Below are positions 1 to 7,763 of a DNA stretch of 10,416 bases, piece by piece. Position 1 is the first letter of the stretch; each line of letters starts with the position of its first letter. Origin of the DNA: Syntrophaceae bacterium UBA5619. GTDB lineage: Bacteria > Desulfobacterota > Syntrophia > Syntrophales > UBA5619. The notes beneath the pieces were generated by a model that saw only the letters and a list, made by a program, of their open reading frames with translations, did not search any database and was not told where the DNA came from. Location: NCBI GenBank assembly GCA_002424545.1, contig DIKL01000079.1, positions 1 to 10,416 of the forward strand. Reading direction: 5' to 3'. Position numbers and translations under genes: made by a program.

Positions 1-2366
1 TGCATCCGATGGGGTGGGACGCCTTCGGCCTTCCCGCCGAAAATGCCGCGATCGAACGGGGCATCCACCCTTCCGTCTGGACGCACGACAATATAGAAAA
101 CATGAAGCGGGAACTGAAACGAATGGGTTTCAGCTACGACTGGGACCGGGAGCTTGCGACCTGCGAGCCGGAATACTATAAATGGGAGCAGCTTTTCTTT
201 TTGTGGATGTACGAAAAAGGGCTTGCCTACCAGAAAGATTCCACGGTGAACTGGTGCCCGCAATGTCAAACGGTTCTCGCCAACGAACAGGTCGAGTCCG
301 GATGCTGTTGGCGCTGCGGTTCCGAGGTTGATGAGCGGTACCTGAAACAGTGGTTCTTCCGGATCACTAATTATATCGAGGAGCTGCTTGATTATTGCGA
401 TAAGCTTCCCGGCTGGCCGGAGCGGGTGTTGTCGATGCAGAAAAACTGGATCGGGAAGAGCTACGGCTGCGAGGCGTCCTTTCCGATGGCCGACGGCAAG
501 GGGGACATCAAGGTCTTCACGACCCGTCAGGACACGATCTACGGCGCCACCTTCATGCTGATCGCCGCCGAACACCCTCTCGTAACGGATCTTGTCCGGG
601 GCAGGGAGTGTGAGCGGGCGGTTCTGGAGTTCGTCGAGAAGATCAAAAAGCAGGACAAGAAGATGCGGACCTCCGAGTATTACGAAAAGGAGGGAATCTT
701 CCTCGACGCCTATTGCCTCAACCCCGTGACGGGCCGGAAGATGCCGATTTATGCGGCCAACTTTGTGCTGGCCGACTACGGCACCGGCTGCGTCATGGCG
801 GTCCCCACCCACGACCAGCGGGACTTCGAATTCGCCAAGAAGTACAACCTGCCGCTCATTGTCGTCATCCAGTCCCCCGATCGCGCGCTGAACGTCCAGA
901 CGATGACCGAGGCCTACACGGGCGAGGGAATCCTGGTCAACTCAGGCCCCTTCGACGGCATGGAGAATCTCAAGGCCCTCGACGCGATCGCGGACCACCT
1001 CGTCAGGCTCGGGCGGGGGAAAAAGACGATCCAGTACCGGCTGCGGGACTGGGGGATCTCCCGCCAACGCTACTGGGGCGCCCCGATCCCGATGATCCTC
1101 TGCGAAACATGCGGTACGGTTCCGGTCCCGGAAAAGCAGCTTCCGGTGATTCTGCCCGGGGACGTGGAGTTCACCGGCGAAGGGGGATCACCGCTCGCCA
1201 GACACAAGCCCTTCGTCGATACGACCTGCCCCCGCTGCGGAAAAGCGGCCCGGCGAGAAACGGACACGATGGACACCTTCGTCGAGTCTTCCTGGTACTT
1301 CGACCGCTTCTGCTCGGCGCACCACGATCAAAAACCGGGGCTCGACCGACCGAAACTGGACTACTGGATGCCGGTGGACCAGTACATCGGCGGCATCGAA
1401 CATGCGATCCTGCACCTCCTCTACGCGCGGTTCTACACGAAGATGCTCCGGGATTTCGGATTCCTCGGCGTCGACGAACCCTTCACGAACCTCCTGACGC
1501 AGGGGATGGTCTGCAAGGAAACGATGCGCTGCCCGGAACACGGATACCTGTTCCCGGAGGAGGTCAAAGAGGGAAAATGCGCGCAGTGCGGCCGGGAGAT
1601 CCAGATCGGCAAGACGGAGAAGATGTCGAAGTCTCTCAAGAACGTCGTGGATCCGGATTATCTGATCCAGGCCTACGGCGCCGACACGGCGCGAATCTTC
1701 TGCCTCTTCGCCTCCCCGCCGGAAAAGGATCTCGAATGGAGCGACCAGGGGGTGGACGGCTCCTTCCGTTTCCTTTGTCGGATCTGGCGGATCGTGATGG
1801 ATTACCTGGAGGAGATCCGCGACGTGGAGCCCTTTGCCGGCCGGGAAGCGCTGGAAGGCGACCTGAAGGCCCTGCGACGCAAGACGCATCAGACGATCCG
1901 GAAGGTGACCGCCGACATCGAAGAGCGGTTCCACTTCAACACCGGGATCAGCGCGGTGATGGAACTGGTGAACGCCCTTTACCAGCTTCCGCATCCAAAG
2001 GCGGACGACCGGTTGGCATTGTCCGTCGTCCGCGAGACGGTCGAAACGATCATCCTGCTTCTCTCCCCTCTGGTTCCCCACATTACCGAAGAGCTCTCGA
2101 CCCTCATCGGCCGAAAGGAGAGCCTGGCCGATGCGGCCTGGCCCATGTTCGATCCCGAGGTCGCTTCCGAGGAGGAGATTACGATCGTGATTCAGATCAA
2201 CGGCAAGGTTCGGAGCCGGATCAACGTGCCCGCCGATGAGGAGGGAGAGAAGATCAAGGACCTGGCGCTGGCCGACGAACGGATCACAGGCCTCACGGCG
2301 GGGAAAAAGGTCGTGAAGGTGGTTTACGTGCCGAAGAAGTTGGTGAACATCGTCGTTCCCGGATAG
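1..2366 (+). CDS. leuS: Leucyl-tRNA synthetase, 5'-truncated by the window edge
   Basis: Charges tRNA-Leu with leucine in the cytoplasm (class I aminoacyl-tRNA synthetase with an editing domain). The frame is open from the first base; the ATG at 9 is internal, since His-Pro precede it in the conserved block [17 protein letters not shown]. The true start and the HIGH motif lie upstream of the window. Seen in order: a zinc ribbon near 255-320 (CPQC...CWRC), the editing domain with the threonine-rich motif [13 protein letters not shown] (usual P replaced by Q) and the editing Asp in HDQRD, the catalytic return [11 protein letters not shown], a second Cys pair, a third Cys-rich insertion near 1530-1600 (CPEHG...CAQC), KMSKS at 1620-1634, and the anticodon-binding and C-terminal domains. 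A Cys-rich insert just before KMSKS is what I recall from Geobacter-type enzymes. About 785 residues are visible. lptE follows 68 bp later. Confidence 0.97.
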   Translation, partial: HPMGWDAFGLPAENAAIERGIHPSVWTHDNIENMKRELKRMGFSYDWDRELATCEPEYYKWEQLFFLWMYEKGLAYQKDSTVNWCPQCQTVLANEQVESGCCWRCGSEVDERYLKQWFFRITNYIEELLDYCDKLPGWPERVLSMQKNWIGKSYGCEASFPMADGKGDIKVFTTRQDTIYGATFMLIAAEHPLVTDLVRGRECERAVLEFVEKIKKQDKKMRTSEYYEKEGIFLDAYCLNPVTGRKMPIYAANFVLADYGTGCVMAVPTHDQRDFEFAKKYNLPLIVVIQSPDRALNVQTMTEAYTGEGILVNSGPFDGMENLKALDAIADHLVRLGRGKKTIQYRLRDWGISRQRYWGAPIPMILCETCGTVPVPEKQLPVILPGDVEFTGEGGSPLARHKPFVDTTCPRCGKAARRETDTMDTFVESSWYFDRFCSAHHDQKPGLDRPKLDYWMPVDQYIGGIEHAILHLLYARFYTKMLRDFGFLGVDEPFTNLLTQGMVCKETMRCPEHGYLFPEEVKEGKCAQCGREIQIGKTEKMSKSLKNVVDPDYLIQAYGADTARIFCLFASPPEKDLEWSDQGVDGSFRFLCRIWRIVMDYLEEIRDVEPFAGREALEGDLKALRRKTHQTIRKVTADIEERFHFNTGISAVMELVNALYQLPHPKADDRLALSVVRETVETIILLLSPLVPHITEELSTLIGRKESLADAAWPMFDPEVASEEEITIVIQINGKVRSRINVPADEEGEKIKDLALADERITGLTAGKKVVKVVYVPKKLVNIVVPG

Positions 2367-2434
2367 CCGCTATTCCGGCTCATCTCCGGATTCCGGACGA
2401 TTGTACGGGGAAAGGCGTTTTGATGAGGTGTGAT

Positions 2435-2980
2435 ATGAATATCGGAAGGGGTAATATTCCCGGATGGGGCATGAGGAACGGCGTTGTGACGGCCCTGATC
2501 GCGTTCCTGCTGATCGGCTGCGGATACCACATGGAGGGAGGACGGGGAACATTCGCTCCCGATGTCCGAACGGTCTTTGTGGATGTCTTCAAGAACAATA
2601 CCAGCGAAGCCAATGCCGACAGCATCTTCCGAACGGCATTCAATGACGAGATTGTCAAGAACGGCCATTTCAAAATTGCTTCCGGTCCGGGCGAGGCGGA
2701 CGCGATTTTCCGGGGAACCGTTCTGAGCATGCAGTCCTCGACGCTCGCCTACCAGACGACCAACCTCTCAGCCGAAAACCGGATCACGGTCGTACTTCGG
2801 CTTTCCTTTGAGGAACGAGCCAGCGGCAAGGTGCTCTGGGAACAGGAGACGTATACGGCAACCGGGGATTACCGAGTGACTGCGGTCGGCGCGACGGAGT
2901 TCAGCCGCCGAGAAGCCCTCACCAAGATGGCCAAAGACGCAGCCGAGAGGACCTATCGTCTGATGTTATCCGATTTCTAA
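2435..2980 (+). CDS. lptE: LPS-assembly lipoprotein LptE (RlpB family)
   Basis: Outer-membrane lipoprotein that plugs and assists LptD in placing lipopolysaccharide at the cell surface. The product has a lipoprotein signal: a hydrophobic stretch VVTALIAFLLIG, then the lipobox cysteine (codon 2519-2521) followed by GYHMEGG, the typical LptE start after the Cys. The mature part has the expected beta-rich segments (RTVFVDVFKNNT, ITVVLRLSFEE, VLWEQETYTATGDYRV) and an alpha-helical end, and total length of about 181 residues fits the family. I chose ATG 2435 because GAGG lies 6 bases before it. ATG 2471 would also leave a complete signal peptide but has a weaker ribosome site, and the frame is open back to TTG 2420. 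leuS-lptE adjacency is widespread in Proteobacteria and supports the call. It converges on rpsT with 29 bp between stop codons. Confidence 0.85.
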   Translation: MNIGRGNIPGWGMRNGVVTALIAFLLIGCGYHMEGGRGTFAPDVRTVFVDVFKNNTSEANADSIFRTAFNDEIVKNGHFKIASGPGEADAIFRGTVLSMQSSTLAYQTTNLSAENRITVVLRLSFEERASGKVLWEQETYTATGDYRVTAVGATEFSRREALTKMAKDAAERTYRLMLSDF

Positions 2981-3009
2981 CGGAGAGAAGAACGTCTTTG
3001 GGTTGAGGA

Positions 3010-3276
3010 TTAGACTTTCAGGGTATTGACCCGCTTCGTCAGTCGGGAGATTTTTCGCGCGGCGGTTTTCTTGTGGAAAGCCCCCTTCGCCGCCGCTTTG
3101 GCAATCGCCGGAACGGCCTGGGCCAGCGCCGCCTTTGCCGCTTCCGCATCCTTCTTCTCGACGGCCTCCACAACGGTCTTTACGCCCGTCTTGATCTTCG
3201 ATTTCACGGCGTTGTTGTATTTGCAGTGTTTGTCGGCCTGCCTGCTTCTCTTTTCCGCGGATGTGTGTGTCGCCAA
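3010..3276 (-). CDS. rpsT: 30S ribosomal protein S20, TTG start
   Basis: Primary 16S rRNA-binding protein of the small subunit. The product is 88 residues, normal for S20, Lys- and Ala-rich and helical, with the family hallmarks ATHTSAEKRSRQ at the start, NNAVKSKIKT in the middle, and the helix that contains FHKKTAARKISRLTKRVN at the end. The frame is open upstream to an ATG at 3315, but those 13 codons do not resemble S20. The TTG at 3276 sits 7 bases after a strong GGAGG and begins exactly where S20 proteins begin, so TTG is the start. A sigma70-like promoter lies about 40 bp upstream, so the gene is probably transcribed alone. It is convergent with lptE. Confidence 0.95.
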   Translation of the reverse strand: MATHTSAEKRSRQADKHCKYNNAVKSKIKTGVKTVVEAVEKKDAEAAKAALAQAVPAIAKAAAKGAFHKKTAARKISRLTKRVNTLKV

Positions 3277-3282
3277 AAAAAG

Positions 3283-3290
3283 TCCTCCTT
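3283..3290 (-). promoter_or_regulatory. Ribosome binding site that fixes the rpsT TTG start
   Basis: Read leftward the bases are AAGGAGGA, a near-perfect anti-16S match. The GGAGG core ends 7 bases before TTG 3276. It overlaps the codons that an upstream ATG start would use, which argues against the longer protein. Confidence 0.8.
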
Positions 3291-3316
3291 CAATTCGTTT
3301 TGAATAGGGGCGCATT

Positions 3317-3343
3317 TCTATATGAATTTTGGGTCCTTGTCAA
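3317..3343 (-). promoter_or_regulatory. Promoter of rpsT
   Basis: Leftward, TTGACA (3338-3343) is followed after 15 bases by TATAGA (3317-3322). The spacing is slightly short, but both boxes are close to the sigma70 consensus. Transcription would begin near 3310 and give a leader of about 34 nt with the strong ribosome site in it. Prediction from sequence only. Confidence 0.65.
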
Positions 3344-3370
3344 GCCGAAAGTGGCTGCGCCCATCATTCA

Positions 3371-3472
3371 TCATTTGACCACCGCATAAATCCTACCTGC
3401 TTTCTCCAACCGGTCGGACTTCAGGGTCTTGATGAGGCCGTTTCGGGAAAACTTGTGGAGCGTGGCATGCAT
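3371..3472 (-). other. Small ORF of 33 codons between cysE and rpsT, unrecognised
   Basis: Leftward ORF from ATG 3472 to TGA 3371-3373, in the 3344-3562 gap. The frame is open 13 codons further upstream to a TAA. The peptide is basic, contains HKFSRNGLIKTLKSDRLEKA and ends IYAVVK. The pattern helix-GLI-turn-strand faintly recalls the last helix and wing of a winged-helix DNA-binding domain, so it could be a small protein or the degraded end of a regulator gene. There is no convincing ribosome site: the only GGAG is about 15 bases upstream. The rest of the gap holds no feature I can name beyond a weak hairpin at about 3478-3497. Confidence 0.2.
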
Positions 3473-3562
3473 GGTGAAACCGGAATCACTCCGGCTCGCC
3501 GTCCTGGCATCTTATTTTCGTCGAGGTATCAGCCTTTTTTAAACCCTTTTAAAATATTTTCT

Positions 3563-4522
3563 TTAGATTCCAGAACCGCGTTCGAACATCTCCTCCCGCA
3601 TCTGGGCCTGAGTGATCCGGCTCCCCGGCGGCACGCTGTGGACCAACCAAACGTTTCCGCCGATCACCGAACCGCGCCCGATCGTGACCCGGCCGAGGAT
3701 CGTCGCCCCGGAATAGATCGTCACGTCATCCTCGACGATCGGATGCCGATCGATGCCGCGGACCATCTGCCCCTCTTCGTCCAGTTGAAAGCTCTTTGCC
3801 CCCAAGGTGACCCCCTGATAGATCCGGACCCGGCTGCCGATGATGCAGGTCGCCCCGATGACAACCCCGGTACCGTGATCGATGAAGAATCGTTCGCCGA
3901 TGGTCGCCCCGGGATGGATATCAATCCCCGTTGCCCCGTGGGCCGCTTCGGTGATCATCCGCGGGATAATCGGCACGCCAAGCCTGTACAGTTCGTGGGC
4001 CAGTCGATAACTGGTAATCGCCAGAATTCCCGGGTAGCTGAAGATCACCTCGTCGGGGTTGGCGGCCGCGGGATCCCCTTCGTAGGCAGCCTGAACGTCC
4101 AGGACAAGCGTTTTCTGCACTGCAGGCAACCTCAGAAGAAATTTGCCGGTCAGTTCCTGCGCCTTCTGGTCGCAGAAGGCCGCGCAGTCCGAACCTTCCT
4201 CACAGATAAAGCAGAGCCCTCTCTTGATCTGCTCCTGAAGTTCGATCCGGATGTGGTCCAGCGTGGACCCGACGTGGAAACAGATGCTCTCCTGGCCGTG
4301 ATCGGAAAAGCCAAAATACCCCGGAAAAAGGACGGCACGGAGCGATTCGACAATCGCCCCGATTGCCCGTCGGGAGGGTAAGGCCTGATTTTGCCCCCGT
4401 TTCTTCATGCCGGCGGTTGATCCGTTTTCCGAAGCGCAGAGAACCTCCACGAGCCGTGGGAAATCCACTTCCGTCTTGATCTGCAGCGGCAAGGCCGCCT
4501 CCCTCTCTTTCTTGGATCTCAT
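3563..4522 (-). CDS. cysE: Serine O-acetyltransferase, long form
   Basis: Transfers acetyl from acetyl-CoA to L-serine, giving O-acetylserine, the acceptor for sulfide in cysteine synthesis; cytoplasmic. The 319-residue product has an alpha-helical N-terminal half and a left-handed beta-helix of hexapeptide repeats from about residue 200. Active-site residues known from E. coli CysE are in place: Asp201 in DIHP, Asp215-His216 in IDHGTG, and Arg259-His260 in IDRHP, which correspond to D143, D157-H158 and R192-H193. The N-terminal part is about 50 residues longer than in E. coli, as in the EpsC-like long forms. The frame is open to 4723, but that part overlaps the MOSC gene. ATG 4522 has GGGAGGA 8 bases upstream and is chosen. 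It is the last gene of the metX operon, 37 bp after the MOSC gene. No clear terminator is seen after it. Confidence 0.93.
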   Translation of the reverse strand: MRSKKEREAALPLQIKTEVDFPRLVEVLCASENGSTAGMKKRGQNQALPSRRAIGAIVESLRAVLFPGYFGFSDHGQESICFHVGSTLDHIRIELQEQIKRGLCFICEEGSDCAAFCDQKAQELTGKFLLRLPAVQKTLVLDVQAAYEGDPAAANPDEVIFSYPGILAITSYRLAHELYRLGVPIIPRMITEAAHGATGIDIHPGATIGERFFIDHGTGVVIGATCIIGSRVRIYQGVTLGAKSFQLDEEGQMVRGIDRHPIVEDDVTIYSGATILGRVTIGRGSVIGGNVWLVHSVPPGSRITQAQMREEMFERGSGI

Positions 4523-4559
4523 TTTGATATTCCTCCCGATGAAATCGTCCGGCGCCTCC

Positions 4560-4997
4560 CTACATGATTTCGATATCGTCCCCCGTCCGGACCTTCCCGT
4601 TTCGGATGACGCGGGCAAAGACGCCTTCCCTGGGCATGACACAGGCGCCCACCGCCTGAAAGATGGCGCAACCCTTGTGGCACGCTTTTCCGATCTGACT
4701 GATCTCGAGAATAACCTCCCCACCGACCCTGAGCCTTGTGCCGACCGGGAGGGTGAAGAGCTCCATCCCCCCGACCGTTAGATTCTCGGCAAAATCACCC
4801 GGATTCAGCTCGATGCCGCAGCCCCGCATCTTCTCGATGCTCCCCTCGGCCAGCAGGCTCACCTGCCGGGCAATTCCCCGGGCCGCATGGGCATCCCTTT
4901 CCATACCGTAATCCTCGAGGAAGATCCCCTCTCCGCACGGTTCCTTCCGGGTCCCGGTCTTTTCGCTCCGGCAGACCGCAATCACCTTTCCCTGCAT
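4560..4997 (-). CDS. Stand-alone MOSC-domain protein
   Basis: MOSC domains bind molybdenum cofactor or transfer sulfur to it in the C-terminal domain of Mo-cofactor sulfurases; the role of short stand-alone versions is mostly unknown. The 145-residue product is a single MOSC domain: GKVIAVCRSEKTGTRKEP at the start, ERDAHAARGIARQVSLL, then GDFAENLTV, and the sulfur-carrying Cys region IGKACHKGCAIF (Cys106 and Cys110), followed by GACVMPREGVFARV. The last block is typical of the short anaerobe forms related to the MOSC part of MOSC-MogA fusions. ATG 4997 is chosen over the upstream ATG 5072, because the latter would overlap nadA and a purine-rich GGAAAGGA lies just before 4997. Its place between nadA and cysE suits a role in sulfur or Mo-cofactor handling. 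The exact substrate cannot be told. Confidence 0.85.
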   Translation of the reverse strand: MQGKVIAVCRSEKTGTRKEPCGEGIFLEDYGMERDAHAARGIARQVSLLAEGSIEKMRGCGIELNPGDFAENLTVGGMELFTLPVGTRLRVGGEVILEISQIGKACHKGCAIFQAVGACVMPREGVFARVIRNGKVRTGDDIEIM

Positions 4998-5038
4998 CCG
5001 TCCTTTCCTTTCGCCCGCAATTTTACCCGGCTCCCTTC

Positions 5039-5947
5039 CTACCGGCCTATACTCAACATCGCATCGATGCACCGCCGGGCGCGTCCGGCGATTGCTTCGG
5101 GCACCTCAATCGGATGCACCATGTCTTCAAGTGACCAGAGGATCTTCTCCAGGTTCGTTTTCTTCATGTTCGGGCAGATGACCGCATCCGAAACGGGATG
5201 AAAGATCTTATCCGGAATTTCCTTCTTCAGACGATGGATGATCCCCGGCTCCGTCCCGACGATGATCTCCAGGGCAGTCGTCTCCCGTGCATACCGGCTC
5301 ATCCCGCCGGTGGAGATCACCATGTCCGCGATGGCCGCCACCTCCGGTCGGCACTCCGGATGGACCATCACGACCGCTCCCGGATGGCGGGTCCGGGCCG
5401 CATCGATATGCTCCGGCAGAATCCGCGCATGGGTCGGACAAAATCCCGGCCAGGTGATAAACTTCCGTCCGGTCTTGGCAGTCACGAAAGCGGCCAGGTA
5501 CTGGTCGGGGACGAAGATGATCTCCTCGGCGTCCTTGAGGACCTCCCCGACCATCTTGACCGCGTTGGCCGACGTGCAGCAAAGATCGCACTCCGCTTTG
5601 ACCTCGGCCGAGGTGTTCACGTAGCACATGACCTTTGCCCCGGGATGCGCCGCCTTAAGGTCCCGGAGCTGATTGGCGGTGATCATATCCGCCATGGGAC
5701 AGCCGGCATCTCTGGCCGGAAGAAGGACGGTCTTTTCCGGCGAGAGGATCTTCGCTGTCTCCGCCATGAAATGCACCCCGCAAAAGACGATTACCTGCGC
5801 ATCCGTCTGTGCGGCCTGGATGCTCAACCCCAGGGAGTCGCCGACGAAATCGGCGATGTCCTGGACCTCGGGAATCTGATAATTATGTGCCAGGATGACC
5901 GCCTTGCGCTCCTTCTTTAATTTTTTTATCTTTTCAATTATTTCCAC
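5039..5947 (-). CDS. nadA: Quinolinate synthase (NadA), GTG start
   Basis: Condenses iminoaspartate with dihydroxyacetone phosphate to quinolinate in de novo NAD synthesis, using a [4Fe-4S] cluster that acts as Lewis acid. The 302-residue product is of the short form. The three cluster ligands are visible: Cys83 (AGCPMAD), Cys170 (PGFCPTH) and Cys258 (ICPNMKKTN), the first two at the same numbers as in the Thermotoga enzyme. Other family blocks are ILAHNYQIPEVQDIADFVGDS, MCYVNTSAEVKA and VHPECRPEV. Reading from ATG 6043 would add 32 residues that belong to the mnmA region. GTG 5947 has AGGAGG 6 bases before it and fits the family start. The first 14 bp overlap the end of mnmA, which suggests coupled translation. 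nadB is not in the window. Confidence 0.96.
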   Translation of the reverse strand: MEIIEKIKKLKKERKAVILAHNYQIPEVQDIADFVGDSLGLSIQAAQTDAQVIVFCGVHFMAETAKILSPEKTVLLPARDAGCPMADMITANQLRDLKAAHPGAKVMCYVNTSAEVKAECDLCCTSANAVKMVGEVLKDAEEIIFVPDQYLAAFVTAKTGRKFITWPGFCPTHARILPEHIDAARTRHPGAVVMVHPECRPEVAAIADMVISTGGMSRYARETTALEIIVGTEPGIIHRLKKEIPDKIFHPVSDAVICPNMKKTNLEKILWSLEDMVHPIEVPEAIAGRARRCIDAMLSIGR

Positions 5948-6998
5948 TGAATGCCTCCTGTATGATCCCCCCGCCCAGGACGGTGGAGCCGTCATAGAGC
6001 ACCACTGACTGTCCGGGGGCAACGGCCTCCTGCGGCTCCGCAAACCGGACCGTCAGGCTTCCGCCTCGATCAAAAACGCGGCACTTCGCCGGTCGGTGGG
6101 CATAACGGATCTTGGCCCACGCCTCCTCGGGAAAAGCCTCGACCAGGCAGTTGACCTGATCCGCGATCAGCCCCTCCGATTTCAGCTCCCCCTTTCCCCC
6201 GACGATCAGCCGGTTTTGCCCCGCATCGATCGCCAGGACATAGAGGGGTTTTGCCGAGCTGATCCCCAGCCCTCCCCGCTGGCCGATTGTGTAGCAGGCA
6301 ATCCCCCGGTGGCGGCCGAGAACCCTGCCTGCCCCGTCCACTATCTCCCCGGCCTCGATCGGAACGGCCCGGCTACGGAGAAACGCCTCTTGACCCTCCG
6401 CCGGCATGAAACAGATGTCCTGGCTCTCGGGTTTGTCGAAAACGGGAAGACGGGCCTCCATAGCGATGGCCCGCACCTCATCCTTCGTGTAGCCGGCCAG
6501 CGGGAAAAGGGTCTTTGCCAGCGCCTCCTTCGAGATGGCGTGAAGGAAATAGGTCTGATCCTTCCGGCGGTCCTTCGGCGTCTTGAGGAGATATCCGCCG
6601 CCGTCCCTTTCGATACGGGCATAATGACCGGTGGCAAGGCCGTCGAATCCCCAGGCCAGCGCCTTTTCCAGAAGCGACCCGAACTTGATCGCCCGGTTGC
6701 AGACGACGCAGGGATTAGGCGTCCGCCCCCGGAGATACTCCGCAACGAAGGGCGCGATGACCCGGGCCTCCAGCTCCGCCGCAAAGTCGACTATGCAGTG
6801 GCGGATACCCAGTGCTTCGCAGACGCCGCGCGCGTCTTCGACCTCCCGCGGACCGCAGCACTTGGCCTTCTCTCCCGCGGCCGGAACAACGCCCAGACAC
6901 ATGGTCACACCGACCACCTCATGCCCGCTGTTCCTGAGAAGCAGCGCGGCAACGGCGGAATCGACGCCGCCGCTCATGGCGACCGCCACCTTCTTCAT
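5934..6998 (-). CDS. mnmA: tRNA-specific 2-thiouridylase MnmA
   Basis: Adenylates and thiolates uridine 34 of tRNA-Lys, tRNA-Glu and tRNA-Gln, taking persulfide sulfur from a cysteine desulfurase or relay. The product is 354 residues, the usual size. It begins with the ATP-binding PP-loop (SGGVDSAVAALLL, residues 9-21), then the tRNA-binding part with GRTPNPCVVCNRAIKFG. Catalytic Cys100 and Cys196 (ESQDICF) match E. coli C102 and C199. Then comes KTLFPLAGYTKDEVR, and the C-terminal domains follow GEIVDGAGRVLGRHRG and YTIGQRGGLG. Cys97 makes a CxxC with the catalytic Cys100, and a Cys-Cys pair occurs at 47-48. The start ATG 6998 gives the canonical MKKVAVAMSGGVDS. It lies 42 bp after metW and shares 14 bp with nadA. 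Confidence 0.96.
   Translation of the reverse strand: MKKVAVAMSGGVDSAVAALLLRNSGHEVVGVTMCLGVVPAAGEKAKCCGPREVEDARGVCEALGIRHCIVDFAAELEARVIAPFVAEYLRGRTPNPCVVCNRAIKFGSLLEKALAWGFDGLATGHYARIERDGGGYLLKTPKDRRKDQTYFLHAISKEALAKTLFPLAGYTKDEVRAIAMEARLPVFDKPESQDICFMPAEGQEAFLRSRAVPIEAGEIVDGAGRVLGRHRGIACYTIGQRGGLGISSAKPLYVLAIDAGQNRLIVGGKGELKSEGLIADQVNCLVEAFPEEAWAKIRYAHRPAKCRVFDRGGSLTVRFAEPQEAVAPGQSVVLYDGSTVLGGGIIQEAFSGNN
5954..5959 (-). promoter_or_regulatory. Ribosome binding site that fixes the nadA GTG start
   Basis: Leftward AGGAGG, 6 bases before GTG 5947. It lies inside the last codons of mnmA, so ribosomes finishing mnmA could reinitiate here. Confidence 0.8.
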
Positions 6999-7040
6999 GC
7001 AAACCGCCTTCCCATCCGGGCGACATGATCCGGCATCGTT

Positions 7041-7763
7041 TTATCGTGCCGGTTCATCTTCTCTGCTCTTCTTCCCCGATCGATTGCCAACAGCGCTCCT
7101 CGCATCGGCCTTGGTCGTCTTCCCTCCAGCCCGTGACCGCTCATCCGGCAGGGAGAGCAGAAAGATCGCGCTGAGCGCCCGGAGGTTCGGCCAGAACGCG
7201 ATTCTTTCCCGGCCGTTCAGAAATACGGCCTTCTCCACTGAAAATCCCTGCTCGGCGCAAAACCGCCGGAAATCGGCGATACTGAGAAAACGTACGTTCG
7301 GCGTATCGTACCAGCGATAGGGTAACGACGGCGTCATCGGCGCCCGCCCGCCGAAGAAGAGCGAGGTCCGGGCGCCGACATGGGCGAAGTTCGGAAAACC
7401 GACAATCGCCCGTGTCCCGACCCGGAGCGCCTCCCGAAGGAGGAAGGAGGCCTTCCGAACCTCCTGGAGGCTTTGGTTCAGAATGACGTAATCGAAACAG
7501 CGGTCGGGGTAATCGGCAAGTCCGGTCTGGATATCGCCCTGGCAGACCGAAAGCCCCTTTTGGACGCACTCGTAGATCGCCTTCTCGTCCAATTCGATTC
7601 CCTGGACGCGTGCGTCCTTCCGCTGCGACAACAGATCGATCAACTCCCCGTTTCCGCAACCAAGATCGAGGACGCGGGCTCCCGGCTCGATCCAGTCGAA
7701 GATGACCCCGTGATCCGGACGGACGTCGTTACATATGATTTCCGTTGCCATTGCCGTTTCCAT
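7041..7763 (-). CDS. metW: MetW, partner protein of homoserine O-acetyltransferase
   Basis: MetW has a class I methyltransferase fold and is found beside metX; it is needed for, or raises, MetX activity in several Proteobacteria. The product (240 residues from ATG 7763, 236 from ATG 7751) has [15 protein letters not shown] (SAM-binding motif I, residues 31-45), [11 protein letters not shown] and the MetW signature [14 protein letters not shown], then [24 protein letters not shown] and [11 protein letters not shown]. The last 35 or so residues (from [11 protein letters not shown]) are Lys- and Arg-rich, low in complexity and beyond the usual end of about 200. The first 35 bp overlap metX. ATG 7763 has GGAAAG upstream, ATG 7751 is equally possible. 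A methyltransferase substrate is not established for the family. Confidence 0.93.
   Translation of the reverse strand: METAMATEIICNDVRPDHGVIFDWIEPGARVLDLGCGNGELIDLLSQRKDARVQGIELDEKAIYECVQKGLSVCQGDIQTGLADYPDRCFDYVILNQSLQEVRKASFLLREALRVGTRAIVGFPNFAHVGARTSLFFGGRAPMTPSLPYRWYDTPNVRFLSIADFRRFCAEQGFSVEKAVFLNGRERIAFWPNLRALSAIFLLSLPDERSRAGGKTTKADARSAVGNRSGKKSREDEPAR

Noticed and set aside
713..2239. 508-codon ORF in another frame within leuS
   Set aside because: Shadow of GC-rich codon usage: Arg/Pro/Gly-rich, no domain, while the leuS frame is fully conserved.
3478..3497. Hairpin (CCGGA/TCCGG) after cysE as operon terminator
   Set aside because: Only about 7 weak base pairs and no proper T run follow; not good enough to call.
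3329..4381. 350-codon rightward ORF opposite cysE
   Set aside because: Antisense shadow; the cysE frame carries all catalytic residues.
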